Shown: positions 1 through 10,394 of the stretch, in pieces
Numbering within the stretch: position 1 is the first letter of the stretch
How the letters are laid out: each line of letters opens with the position of its first letter
From: Agarophyton chilense
Taxonomy: Eukaryota > Rhodophyta > Florideophyceae > Gracilariales > Gracilariaceae
Assembly: GCA_030374765.1 (NCBI GenBank)
Contig: JARGXX010000088.1
Location: forward strand, 1,860,001 to 1,924,000
Reading direction: 5' to 3'
Length of the DNA stretch: 64,000 bases
Notes under the pieces: model-generated
Told to the model about the DNA's origin: nothing
What the model saw: only the letters and a program-made list of their open reading frames with translations
Database searches by the model: none
Made by a program: the position numbers and the translations under genes

Positions 1-633
1 ATCCGAATAATCATCAAGGATCTCTTGTTCCTCTTCTTCAAAAGATGGTGAATGGGTCTCCATGTAGAAGCAAGGTATCTCTTCATCGATTTCGCCTTGG
101 GTTTCGCCCAGTGTTTTGAGTCGCGATAGCGCGTCAGCTTGGACATTGGCCAATCCCTTCTTATAATTCACTTCGAAATCGAATTCAGAAAGGCGTAAGC
201 GCCATCGTGCGAGACGAACAGACGGGTCTGTAATGGACAGTACCCATCGTAGAGACGAATGAACCGTGTTGACGGTAAAACGTTCTTCTTGGAGATACGG
301 TCGAAATGTGGTTAGAGCCCAAACGACTGCAAGGCATTCCTTTTCTGAAACTGAATACTTCTTCTCAGCAGCGTTTAGCGATCTTGACCAGTAACCAATG
401 GGTTTGCGTTCACCATCAGGGAGTGTTTGAAAAAGGGCACACCCTACTTGATACTCGCTAGAGTCAGTATCCACTGAGTATGGCAGGTTGGGGATGGGCA
501 GCGCCAAGACTGGGGCTGTAATAATCTTTGTCTTCAGCGTGTCGAACGCTTCCGCTTCAGCTTGTCTGAATTGTTCCAGCTGTACTGGTTATCCTTTACG
601 CACCTTTGCGTTGAGCGGTGCCGCTATATGCGA
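1..633 (-). pseudogene. Element A RNase H domain (partial, runs off window)
   Basis: Translation of the minus strand gives the RT thumb-to-RNase H part of a Ty3/gypsy polyprotein: a TDSSEYQVGCAL start of the RNase H fold, then KPIGYWSRSLN, EKKYSVSEKECLA and the RLARWRLRLSEFDFEVNYK block with the ADALSRL end. These are the diagnostic blocks of the Ty3/gypsy RNase H (RT_RNaseH). Two in-frame TAA codons, at about 630 and 585, separate it from the RT segment; each lies where the family has an ordinary residue, so they look like point nonsense mutations. The frame is open to the window edge. Confidence 0.85.
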
Positions 634-1857
634 TTATCGCGTCACGAATCGTCGGTAGACGTTGCACAAGACGAGAAAAGAACGCAATTGCTTCTGTGTC
701 GACGGAGGTTGTACTTCGCGGAGAGCCGCTGTTTGTGCCTCTTGAAGGGCAAGCTGTCCCGGCTTGATCACATGTCCTAAGTATCGGACGGTGCCAGCGA
801 ACCATTCGCATTTCTTGAACTTCAAGGTGATACCTGCGCTCTGTAGTGCTTTGAGAATCTCCTCTACATGCCGTAAATGGCTTTCCACATCCTGGGAAAA
901 GATGGTCACATCGTCCAAATAGACTAAACAAGTCTTCCACTTTTATATTGAGAGCAAGATGTCCAGAGTACGCTGGAAAGTAGCCGGTGCCTTCGTTAAG
1001 CAAAAGGGTATCCTTTTGAAACGGTAGAGACCGGCGTGACAGGCAAATGCGGTTTTATCTTGGTCTTCTTTCGCTACAGGCACCTGCCAATAGCCAGAGT
1101 TGGCGTCCAACGTGGTGAACACGTTCGCTTCTCCTAAGCTGTCAATACATTCGTCCATTCGAGGCAACGGGAATGTATCTAGAACTGCAACTGCGTTCAG
1201 TTTTCGATAATCGATACAGAATCGTAAAGAACCATCAGGTTTCGGAACCAGCACCACTGGTGAGGCCCAAGCAGATTGAGCTGCTTCGATTACTCCTTCT
1301 TCCAGCATTTTGCTGACATTCTCCTCCTCGATTTGGCGAGTTCGCGGTCCCGCTCTGTAGGGTGGTTGGGAGATGGGTCGTGACCATGGGACCAAATCAA
1401 TGTGGTGTTCCGTAGCGGAGATCTCTCCTAGTTTTCCACTCCACATGGATGTATACTTCTTCAGCACAGACCTGATCTTTGTTCTGTAGTATTCCGACAC
1501 ATGTGCTAAGTCTAGCTCATCGACCAGGCTCTCTGGATCCTTTGCCGTTTGCAATTGATCTCCAGACGGAGTTTGCAGTTCTTCGTCTGTTTCACCGACA
1601 TGGGTTAATCCCAATACCTCTGTGGTAAAAATATGAGTAGGGACCACCACTGTGGGATGAGGCAAAGCTGTTGCAACAACCTGATTCTTCGGTATATGAT
1701 GATCGTTATCGGTGAAGTTACTCACTAGTATCCAAAAGGGGCTACCAGGATCAACCTGAGCAGTGCTGTTAGCGACTAGCAATCCACGGATTCGTACATC
1801 TGAGTATTCAGTTGAATCACCACGAGCCCGTGTCGTTCTGTTCTTACTTGAATCCAA
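634..1857 (-). pseudogene. Element A reverse transcriptase
   Basis: This is the Ty3/gypsy reverse transcriptase. It begins after a linker with a DLVPWSRPISQPPYRAGP block, then shows EEGVIEAAQSAWASPVVLVPKPDGSLRFCIDYR-type finger sequence, DTFPLPR, LDANSGYWQVPV and the catalytic YLDD motif, encoded at 921-910. A frameshift lies between about 943 and 918, so the fingers/palm (943-1857) and the palm/thumb (634-918) are in different frames. The active-site aspartates are intact, only the frame is broken. The start shown is the first base of the open stretch, not a real initiator, because the domain is part of a polyprotein. Confidence 0.9.
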
Positions 1858-1859
1858 GT

Positions 1860-2558
1860 TTAGGTTTGCGCCTTCAGCATGGCACTCTTCGCTACTCGAA
1901 TCCTCGGCGAGACACGTCCTCGGGATTTCCCGTATTCCATAGATGGAGGAAGTGGAGATGCTTCAGGGCAACGACGCATTGGCTTGCGAACAATTGGTAC
2001 CATTGATCCATCATCTAGTTCCACTAGTTTTCTTCGCGGGCGAATGGCTTCGACAAACTTGTCGCAATAATTACATCCCAGTACCACTGGTGCAGCTAAT
2101 GTCTTACAGACGATGAAGTCGACTAGGACTAAAAAGCGTCCCAAACGCACCACGAGTCGAACTGTTCCCAGTGTCTTCACAGCATTTTTGTTGGCATCCC
2201 GGATGTCCAGTAAAGGACCGTATCGAATACGTTCTAAGTCAGCAGGAGCGAGCTCCGATTCTCGTATAAAGTTCGGACCAGCACCTGTGTCGAGGATAGT
2301 CAATCGACGAGATAACAGATTCCTGTCAGAGCCGATGTCGGCATAGACCTTATAGTTTCTTTTAGACACTACCATGAGGTAACTTTCCTGTTTTGACGGA
2401 CAAATATAACGTCTCCAAGGACGATGTAACTCACAGTCAAACTGTACTCGCGTTCCGTCCGGCGGATTGATTCCGTACGGCGGAAATTTGGGAGGCCTCA
2501 AGAGAATCTTGGGCTTCCAAGCGCGGGAGCAGGGAGGCGAGCTCTCCCTGGTCAGCAC
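1860..2558 (-). pseudogene. Element A aspartic protease region
   Basis: This is the retropepsin-like protease of the element. The active-site motif LDTGAGPNFI is present and is followed by the hydrophobic block APVVLGCNYCDKF, equivalent to the flap/ILG region of Ty3/gypsy proteases. A TAA stop separates it from the reverse transcriptase, which continues in another frame. The N-terminal part, rich in Pro and Arg, is the spacer after the gag zinc knuckle. Confidence 0.85.
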
Positions 2559-2599
2559 TACAAGATCAACTAGTGCCGACCCCCTAGGGGCTCCCTCAC

Positions 2600-2941
2600 T
2601 TATTTTTCCGGTTGCACCAGCTTATTCGCTTCAAATGCGCCTCTTCCTACCGGGGTTCCGGGTTGTAACACCTCAGCCTTCTGAGAAACCGGCTTGTCCG
2701 TCCGGTGCATAGGTGTCTGAGAAAACCAACTTTGGGCTTTCCAATACATGCCCGTCGGTACGCGGCTCCTTTCCTCTTCTGAGGGTGCTTCATAATTCGT
2801 CATGATACGACTCAGATCCTTTGCAGGAAGCGTGCATTCTGCACTCAACTGGTGTTTTCCATAACATGAATAACATATCAAACCGTCACAACGGTTGGTC
2901 AACATAGGTTGTGAACGGTATGCCGTACGAGTATCACCCAT
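2600..2941 (-). pseudogene. Element A gag zinc-knuckle tail
   Basis: This short reading frame overlaps the end of the gag frame and carries a CCHC zinc-knuckle-like motif, CYSCYGKHQLSAEC, the nucleic-acid binding end of retroelement Gag proteins. It continues the gag sequence in a shifted frame (overlap about 2899-2941). Whether the shift is a programmed frameshift or damage cannot be told from one copy. The His-Cys spacing is one residue longer than the usual C-x2-C-x4-H-x4-C. Confidence 0.7.
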
Positions 2942-4752
2942 CCCGGTTTCCCGTTCTTAAAACTTCCTTGTAGAGGCACCGTGTATGGACGGTACATAGG
3001 GCGACGGCCCTCCATGGCTATTAGGGCTTCCTCGTCCTGAGACTCCGAGTGTGGGAGATCCACTGTAGGTATAGAAGAGTGCGTATATTCCAATAAATGG
3101 ACCGCCTCCTCATGCGAGTCACTTTCTTTGGGTGCCAACGACGAATCTCGTGAGTGCACTGGAGATTCCAGATGTAGCAGTTTGCTGCGCTGATTAACTC
3201 TGGCGGAGATATTCCCCTTACCCATTGAGGTTCCAAAAAACACTGAACGACGGGGACTACCACGCGCTCTGGCCGCGTCTCCTTCAGCTTTCGCAAACTG
3301 AACTAACTCCAAGAAGGAGACTCTTCCATGCTTCTCTCGATATCGAGCTACCAACGACTTGATGCTCGGGTCCAGCCCGTCGATGTACAAGTTAATCTTC
3401 TTCTCCGTCGAGTGGACGTTTCCACAGCGGACTGAAGCTTTGGTAAGCCTTGAGCTGTACTCAGCTTCGCCCTCCTCAGGCTTTTGGGTCACATCCCTTA
3501 GGTCCAAGATCGCCTGAAGTATCGCGTTTGATGTCGCGTAACTGCGCAGCAAACACTGCACCGCCTCTGGCCATGAGGTAACGCCGCCTTCATCGGTTGT
3601 CAATGATCCGCATACGGAACGATATTGCTCTAAAGCAAAACCCTTCAGGAAGTGTGGTAAAGACACAAATGTCTGTGGCTCACTCATCTCTAGAGTGTCT
3701 GCTTCGGCAACGAATCGAGTGAGAAACTCGATAACGAGAATGGGGGGTTTCCCATCAAATTCTAAATCATAACGGCCGATCTTCAACCGTTTGATGTCAT
3801 CCTTCACCTTCGCGGTTTCGCGTCCTGAGCGCTTCTTGCTTTTCACCTTCAGACGGTAGTACCTGTAATTCAGGACCTTCCGATAAAGTGGATTCTTGCA
3901 CGGGAGCACCTTCAATCCTCTGTAAGGTGAGCCTTTTTTTCTCATTAACCACGAAGACGTGTTCTTCTTCCGAGATCGGGACCTTCGATGACCATCATCA
4001 CTGTCGTCGTCATCTGACGTATCTGAATCATCAGAATCATTAGAACTGGAACTGAAACCCGCCGCACTTGACGATTCATCACTCGAATCACGTGCGGACT
4101 TCCGCTTCGTACGTCGTGACTTCGACTTCTTCGAACGAGCTTCCTTCAAAGGAGCCCCTTCCTCTTCCCGCACGACTGGTTTAGCAGCAGTCTGCGCATG
4201 AACTGCCGCCTCCAGGCGTTCTAAACGAGGGTTAACTCGAGTGAGGACTTCCTCTACATCTACGGTTAAGCCGGGTAGCGCATCGGGCGTATTCCCGTAC
4301 CTCTCCAGTAAATGGTTCAAATTCTCACGTAGTGTTTTCACTGATGCAGAGACCTGCTTCCCATTGTCTTGACGAACGAGTGCTTGGTGCGCACTGCGTA
4401 ATTGCTGGGCATCAGCGATAAGAGCAGCGACTTGCGATTCCAACGCAACCATGCGCACACGCGAAGCGCTTGACTCAGACTTGAGACGACGCACTTCCCT
4501 GCGTAAATCATTCTCTTCTTGATGTCCGACGACCTCAGGGTCAATTAAGGCTTCTGTGGTGGGCGTGACTGCCGCTGCCACAGGGGCCGGTACATCCGAG
4601 AGATCTCGTTCATCATTCACCGAGCGTGAGCGCGACATCGCTTGACGATACAGCCGCTCTCCGGCTTCAACAGATGAGGCGAGCATCGGTTTCGGGGGTG
4701 GTCCCGCAGGACCGGGGCGACCAGTACTCGACTTGCTTTGGGTCTTCGGCAT
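2899..4752 (-). CDS. Element A Gag (retrotransposon capsid protein)
   Basis: Long intact Gag frame of about 617 residues. I prefer the ATG at 4752 (MPKTQSKSS) because the equivalent frame of element B also begins with an MP-S-rich block. The N-terminal third has a Pro/Ser-rich start and a coiled-coil stretch (EENDLRREVRRLKSESS region). The middle is very basic (KKSKSRRTKRKS) and is followed by a Ser/Asp-rich acidic tract and the conserved capsid core (YDLEFDGKPPI through ARYREKHGRVSFLELVQFA), matching the Retrotrans_gag type. Its capsid block is recognisable in element B at 20.7-21.2 kb, showing the two elements share a family. Confidence 0.85.
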   Translation of the reverse strand: MPKTQSKSSTGRPGPAGPPPKPMLASSVEAGERLYRQAMSRSRSVNDERDLSDVPAPVAAAVTPTTEALIDPEVVGHQEENDLRREVRRLKSESSASRVRMVALESQVAALIADAQQLRSAHQALVRQDNGKQVSASVKTLRENLNHLLERYGNTPDALPGLTVDVEEVLTRVNPRLERLEAAVHAQTAAKPVVREEEGAPLKEARSKKSKSRRTKRKSARDSSDESSSAAGFSSSSNDSDDSDTSDDDDSDDGHRRSRSRKKNTSSWLMRKKGSPYRGLKVLPCKNPLYRKVLNYRYYRLKVKSKKRSGRETAKVKDDIKRLKIGRYDLEFDGKPPILVIEFLTRFVAEADTLEMSEPQTFVSLPHFLKGFALEQYRSVCGSLTTDEGGVTSWPEAVQCLLRSYATSNAILQAILDLRDVTQKPEEGEAEYSSRLTKASVRCGNVHSTEKKINLYIDGLDPSIKSLVARYREKHGRVSFLELVQFAKAEGDAARARGSPRRSVFFGTSMGKGNISARVNQRSKLLHLESPVHSRDSSLAPKESDSHEEAVHLLEYTHSSIPTVDLPHSESQDEEALIAMEGRRPMYRPYTVPLQGSFKNGKPGWVILVRHTVHNLC

Positions 4753-4947
4753 CCTAGACCAAACCTGAGTCCAGGTGCGAACCAAATAGTGTCTTCTGCT
4801 TCTCGACCACGTGTTCAACCACGATGAATACCGCAATTGCCGGAGGTGGTTCGATAAACACTAACTGTAGTGATTCCACTTCTTCCAAGTATCGATATCG
4901 ATTCCAAGTTCCAGGAACGAATTGTTCAGTGCAGCTGACCACAGTGG

Positions 4948-4965
4948 TTCTAAGTCGGGAGACCA
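4948..4965 (-). other. Element A tRNA primer-binding site
   Basis: Two bases inside the LTR end (4968) the minus strand reads TGGTCTCCCGACTTAGAA, beginning with the TGG that pairs with a tRNA CCA end. Nearly the same 18 bases follow the 5' LTRs of elements B and C, which supports its role in priming. Confidence 0.75.
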
Positions 4966-4967
4966 CT

Positions 4968-5683
4968 TGTAGTATCCGATCTAACGGAGAGAGCAGACAC
5001 CTGCGACAGCGTTTGGACTGCCGATGGGTCGCTTGCGGCGAAGTGAAAGGGGTGGTAGAGCTACAACACCAGCGAGCTGGAAGTGGGGTGTAAGGCCACT
5101 ACTCGCCAGCGAGGGTGAACAGTGCAACTGTAAAACGTTGAGGGAACGTAGGTACGAGACGGCTCGTGAAGTGGCTGGGGGCTGACTATCTATTATAGCT
5201 CGTCCGGATCTCCGGTTAAGGAATCCTAAGCGAGGAACAGAATAGTCACGATGCCCATGTTGTCTTCTTTACTTGGAGTCGGCGCTCACCTCTGGTACAC
5301 TATATACTGTGTGCCAGGGTGAGTGCCCAAATAAATATATAAATAATACCCAGTGGTCACCCACTTAGCCAGACCACTGTATGGGTATGGTTTCTAATGG
5401 ACGTCTAGCTACAAAGGGTAGTAAAGCCCTCCACGTGGATCGCCACTACATGCGCTGTTGCCAATACGGCATTCCCCTAGGAAGGGTCACAACTATGCGC
5501 GCGCCGCGGTAAGCCACTCGACCCATGACGCCACGTGTTCCACTAAGACATTCTGCCTCTAGGCATCCTATGCGTAATGCCGCTTCATAGCACAATGCTG
5601 ATGATAACACTCACTTATGAGTTCCAACCGCGACTTCGCGAAAAACAAACCTATCGGATTCCCCGTCATAGTAGAATACTACA
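4968..5683 (-). repeat. Element A 5' LTR
   Basis: The 716-bp repeat starts TGTAGTAT and ends ATACTACA, an inverted terminal repeat with the TG...CA ends of LTRs. A second copy (665 bp) lies at 27125-27789 in the same plus-strand orientation; the length difference is mostly one block of about 50 bp present here near 5465-5515. The flanks here (CCACT / GGTTA) are not a target duplication, as expected because one flank is the element interior. Confidence 0.9.
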
Positions 5684-8090
5684 GGTTAATCTTTGCATGA
5701 TGAGCTCTTTTCACGTCCAGGACGCACAGGAGGCACAGGAGGCTACGCTTGAATACCTTAACTCATTGTCGATGTACGAATTTGTAAAGGAGGAGGGTTC
5801 TCTAGTGGGGTAGCTAAAGGGAGTCCGCGACGCTATCGTTAAGCACGTTAAACTGGTGCGAACGGAAAGGCAAACAGACCAAGATTAACGTCGATGGCTG
5901 AAAAATGCTGTGCATTTGTCAAGTGGACACGCGCGACCAACGCGAGGGCGCATGAACTTGACTTTCTCAGTTTGTACTTCACGCTGAAGTGCCAAGCCAT
6001 CGAAGAAGACCGCCAAATCGATACGGAAGAATCTTTATTAGTGACAAGACGTTAAGAAAGGCTGTATACTACGGTGATGTGTACGTCTGTGTTCTCGGAA
6101 AGCTAGTATTAGCCGCTAGTTTAGTATGCAGGAATATATCCATCGAAAATTCTGCGAAAATTGCCGGATCGCGGATGCAGAGGTAATTTCTGTTAATTTT
6201 TTAGAGTGCCAGGCTATTTTTGGCTTTCGATTCTATATCAAAATCCTGCACATTATGAATAGGAAACGAATACCAAAAGTCCCTGCTAGTTTACCGCCTA
6301 TGTTTGGATGCCAAACGCTAGATGTAATTGACTAAAGTCTGGCTCAAACACCCTCACACCAACCCATATCACAATGATACCTCCCAGAACCACCATCCAC
6401 ACTACGACCTGGTCTCGCCAACCCTCTCCTTGCACCCCTCATCCTTCTCTTCACTCCCCGTAATCCCCGCTACAAACCCTCCTTCCCCCTTCTCCTCTTC
6501 CCCATCAACTCCCCTTCTCCCAGCTCTAAAAACCGTCCCATCTACCCTCCCAATCCTAAAACTACACCACCCACCCTCACGCGTCACACCTCAACCCCCC
6601 CCGCCACCACTCTTCTCCCGAACATCCCTCCCATCCTCCACCTCCATAGCTTTGCCTCACAACTCTCTTCGTCCTCCCTCAACCCGCTGACGTCACCACC
6701 GCATACGCCGCCATCATCTCCAATATCCCATGCACAATCATCCCTTCACCACCTCCCCCGTCGCCCTACTTCACAACACAACCGCTCCCTCCAACTCTCC
6801 TTGTCTTTCGCATTCTCTTCTTTTCAAACAACTCTTCCCAGCGGCACGTTACCTGCTGCGGCCGCTCCACATGGCCCGAAACCAGCGGCGCTGCTCGAAA
6901 CACAACAAAAATCGACCTCAAATAGCCACAACACCGCACAGCACGCGTTACAACCGCTCCCCTGCATTCAATTCCCCGCCATTTTATTTCACATCTAAAC
7001 ACCCCCGACTGTACTCCAAAACGTTCGAACACTTTCGGCCTCGAAGATAAATCCTTGAAAAACAAAGGAATTTGGAATGAGATGCAACAAGCAATCATAG
7101 AAGTATGATTAAGCTTAATCAGGAGATAGTTGATCACCTAGAAATGACATGAACGGCACAGATGGACTAAACGTCGTTCGGGAGGAAGAAGTATGAGTAA
7201 CCTTCTTATTTCTATTCAAAATATATCTCATAGAATCTGAACCGTACCGATCATCTAGTGGCATCTGGAATGGAGTGGATACGAAAACAAGATATAGCTC
7301 TATAACGTGTCTGGCCACATTCTACGAGGATCTAGCGAAAGTTTTAAATTGTTCAATAACTCAATACTATTCAAAGTGAAAGAGTTTCTTACTGGAAACT
7401 TGTCTTTCTCCTCTTCTTAGCTCCCTTGCGAGTGCTGTAGAATCTCTACAATAGATCGTTTCTTGGTCACATCACAGCATGAAAGAGTTTGTCACTCTCG
7501 CACATGGAAGCGTTCCATTCAACATGAGATAGAAAAGTCTTTTTGAAAGGGCAGGCACAGGAAGACTTGCGTCTGCCGGCTGTTCCAAAATACCAGAAGA
7601 GTCGAATCTACAAAGGGTGAAAGTGTAACGAGAGTAGAATAGCGGTACTTTCCAGTCGCTCAAGAGAGCCCTTGGTGAGCAAGTGAATAGGTGAGAGAAA
7701 GATTGTTGCATACAGAAATTTTGACAAAACGTAATCTGACGAAACACGATATTCTTCTCGATACTTCAGACGTGCCGCACACGACATGCGTGATGTGACG
7801 CTCCACGCAGCCAATTGGTCAATCATAAAAAAGCCGGACAGCAATCCAAAGTACGCCTGTATCTGGCGCAACAGAGCGCAGCAATGCGTATCGCCGAAAA
7901 CAAGTGATTAGAGAAACATTGCAAAAAATTCTCCGGTCACAATTCGAATAGAAATGAGACAGTGACACGAGAAAAAAGTAAGCAAGTGCGTAGGTGAACT
8001 ATGCAGAGCAAACCAAAAAAAAGTTCTGGAGAAGGCAATTCAAAATTCGGAGGCGTTTCTCTGACAGCAACAGTAGTAGGGAATTGTCTT
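5684..8090. other. Gene-free stretch with degraded repeat
   Basis: I see no convincing gene in these 2.4 kb. About 6080-6325 is a diverged inverted copy of sequence at 12.2-12.4 kb: the stretch around 6082-6111 matches the reverse complement of 12350-12379 at about 27 of 30 bases. About 6340-6700 is strongly pyrimidine-rich (C/T) on the plus strand, which opens long but compositionally biased frames. The rest shows only short unsupported frames. Confidence 0.6.
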
Positions 8091-8942
8091 CTAACACGTA
8101 TCGAGTTGACTACGAAACCATTTCAAAATTTGGAAATCTTGTTCATAGCCCTTGCTAAGAACAATAAACCGGTGTTGCATAAAAACGTGTTCAACGCAAG
8201 CCCGCTTTTTCTTCGCATTCTCTCTCTTGACAGAAGTCTTAGAATCACAGAGATGTACGCCGTGCGTCTTGCAAAAGCACTCAAAACTGTCTTGAAGTCG
8301 CTCTTGGAGGAAGATGAAATCTAACTGAGACACGACGCGAGTGATGTTCAGCTTTTTGGGACGCAGCGCCAGTCGGGGTGATCGTTCCTGCAACTGGAAA
8401 AATTGAGATGCTTGCATCCTGCGTTGGTCGACAAACTTATCGAACTCGGTGATAATTAATTGTTCTTTCTTGGGACAGTCCATTTCTGAAACGCATTCGA
8501 ACTGGTTGATCTGCTGCCTAAACGACGAAATGGCGCGATCAGTAGGGTGGCGAATGCTGGACAGAACAAAGTTTGGACGGACTTTGAGGAAGGTATCCCG
8601 AACTGGGAGGTTGTACGGCATGTGCTGCAAGGCAATGAAATAAAAACGATCGGCGGTGGGGTTGGGGTTCGGTAATATATTTGTATCCGGAAGCAGTTGA
8701 AATGGATAGGTCATGGCGTGAGGCATATTACTGAGCGCCCTAGAGATGGTGGTGGAGGCAGTTTTTTGCATCTTCAAATAGAAAATGGGACGACGAAGAC
8801 GCTCCTGGGGAGGGGTCTCGACTCTGATAAGCGCCTGGAAAATGGCGCAGTAATTCGCGCTGACAAGAGCGATGCTAGCGCAAAAGAATGATTTCGTAAC
8901 TCGATAGTTGGTGTGGCAGTAGATATATTCTTGTCTCGACCT
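8091..8942 (-). CDS. Carbohydrate sulfotransferase (Gal-3-O/Sulfotransfer_2-like), start unclear
   Basis: Predicted Golgi type II membrane sulfotransferase that would transfer sulfate from PAPS to a sugar. A hydrophobic anchor (FFCASIALVSANYCAIF) is followed by a short stem and the 5'-phosphosulfate loop FYLKMQKTASTTISR (Lys and Thr/Ser in the usual places). The 3'-phosphate motif is SSIRHPTDRAISSFRQQ, and the Cys/Lys-rich C-terminus ends at 8091. The size fits a compact catalytic domain. The odd point is the start: the frame is open from 8942, after a TGA at 8945-8943, yet has no ATG before the membrane anchor. An ACG at 8897 sits where an initiator would be expected (268 residues); a spliced upstream exon or loss of the start are alternatives. 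The 5' end overlaps, out of frame, the end of the PDS5 remnant. In red algae this family sulfates cell-wall galactans (family knowledge); the substrate here is not shown. Confidence 0.72.
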   Translation of the reverse strand, partial: RSRQEYIYCHTNYRVTKSFFCASIALVSANYCAIFQALIRVETPPQERLRRPIFYLKMQKTASTTISRALSNMPHAMTYPFQLLPDTNILPNPNPTADRFYFIALQHMPYNLPVRDTFLKVRPNFVLSSIRHPTDRAISSFRQQINQFECVSEMDCPKKEQLIITEFDKFVDQRRMQASQFFQLQERSPRLALRPKKLNITRVVSQLDFIFLQERLQDSFECFCKTHGVHLCDSKTSVKRENAKKKRACVEHVFMQHRFIVLSKGYEQDFQILKWFRSQLDTC

Positions 8943-10394
8943 TCACCATGGCTCTTCGGGAAAACGTTGGGTGAACGGGAGTAGTCTGCCTTTCCACGTG
9001 ACTCAAAGGCACACCTGCCTTGCATGAGTTCAGTCGGAATTGAGCGATTAAGACTAGTGCTGCTCTTGTGTTCCACCGACTTCGCACGATTGCCATAAGA
9101 TTTTCATAAGACGTTTCCGAAAGCTGAGAGATAAAGATGGCCAACCGACGAAGGCCAGCCCTAATACTTACACCGTCGTGCTTCGAGGTTGTAGGTATCC
9201 GTTCAAGGATAAGCCTTTCAATTTCACGAGCGCTTTTCTGGTCTACAGCATCGTCCAGAGCCATGTTGGAACGCAGAATGGCGTCTGGTGGCCATGAATG
9301 CTTTAGCATGCACGTTTGTAACACGTCTTTCATCGTTACTAGCTCAATTGATGATGGAGGTCTCCCGCGCTCGAGACCTTCTCCACTTGACTCTTTATTT
9401 TCCCCCCAGTCCATTAAAACGTTTCTTTCGTCATTAGGTTCAGAACTTGGGCTTGGCCTTGAATACGATGGAGTCGCATTCGTGCAAAGTTCGTAAACCT
9501 GGGCAAGGGCAGCCTTTCTCACCTGCGGCTTCCGGTCACAAAGACGCAAAGCCAATACCTGTAGCAAGGATTCGCTCGCACGATGAATGTACTTGCCAAT
9601 AGACTCTACAGCAATACACCTGACATGGTCATCCTTATCAATTGCTCTGCCCTTCAGCATACTGTCAAAAGTTTTTGCATGCTTGGGGTGCGCCACAAGC
9701 AGGGGACCAAGAGCAACGGCAATCTCCTCGCGAATCTCGGCGTTGACATCGCGCTGCCGGTTTAAAAACTCGGCGAACAACGACGGATAAGAATCTATAG
9801 CATCCAATAATACTGCAGCTGAGACACGAGCGGTACTAACCTTGCATCCAGCACCTCCCTTTTCAAATGCTCTGCCTCTTAATGAAGCAAGATGAGAATG
9901 TAGGCGAGGTATTATCTCGATTTTTCGGACTGATTAGCGCGAACAGTGGCGTAGAAGCAGCAGAAAATGTCGCACACAAACTGGTCATCGTCACAAAATA
10001 TAAGAAATGTCTTGACGGTGGCCAGCTGCTCCAGCGGCGAAAAGCGAAACGTCTCAGACACATCCTTTGCGCAGACCATGACGGTAAGCTGTTCAATAAA
10101 AAGGGAGCTGAGTTGATCTAGTTTGCGCTGCGACACAGGTGGGTCTGGGGCGCAGATTCGCAGCAGTTCGGCCATGCAGCAGGCGGTGAAGAGCTTAACT
10201 CAATGATGGGGATGTGTAAGAAAGCGCTCAGTGGTGAGAGCGTCACCCGGCGTATGCTCCGCAGCCTCGACGATGTTAACGATCGTCTCAAGACGCACAA
10301 GTAGCCAGCGCAGACTGGCCACAAGCTGCTCATCGGGGAGTTGGACGGTGCGATGTGCCCAAGCGACAGTGAGCGCGACGCGGTCGGGCTGCTG
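8875..10394 (-). pseudogene. PDS5 cohesin-associated protein, broken N-terminal fragment
   Basis: Minus-strand translation matches the N-terminal HEAT-repeat part of PDS5, which regulates sister-chromatid cohesin. From 10394: LPDEQLVASLRWLLVRLET, ERFLTHPHH, then ACCMAELLRICAPDPP (the PDS5 signature) and FRFSPLEQLATVKTFLIF. After a shift come EIIPRLHSHL, REEIAVALGPLLVAHP and LCDRKPQVRKAALAQVYELC. Three lesions are visible. A TGA at 10202-10200 interrupts a stretch that is otherwise co-linear with the family. A frame change near 9911 coincides with loss of about 25 residues. The frame ends at 8875, where about 450 residues are present instead of the usual 1,000 or more. An intron cannot restore the missing block, because no DNA is left to encode it. 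The open frame 8875-9807 is its longest intact piece. Confidence 0.75.

Larger units (their letters stand above)
1..5683 (-). mobile_element. Ty3/gypsy LTR retrotransposon, element A (3' end outside window)
   Basis: Read on the minus strand the order is LTR (5683-4968), tRNA primer site, gag with CCHC knuckle, aspartic protease, reverse transcriptase and RNase H, the order of the Ty3/gypsy class. The integrase and 3' LTR lie beyond base 1. Several breaks interrupt the frame: a shift between gag and the knuckle region, a shift between protease and RT, a shift just before the RT catalytic motif and two stop codons before RNase H. It is therefore probably immobile but not very old, because long open stretches remain. 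Its gag protein is related to that of element B, and a solo copy of its LTR lies inside B. Confidence 0.93.

Noticed and set aside
6328-6690. Plus-strand frame of 120 residues, Pro/Ser-rich
   Set aside because: Caused by a C/T-rich tract; no domain and no coding neighbours.
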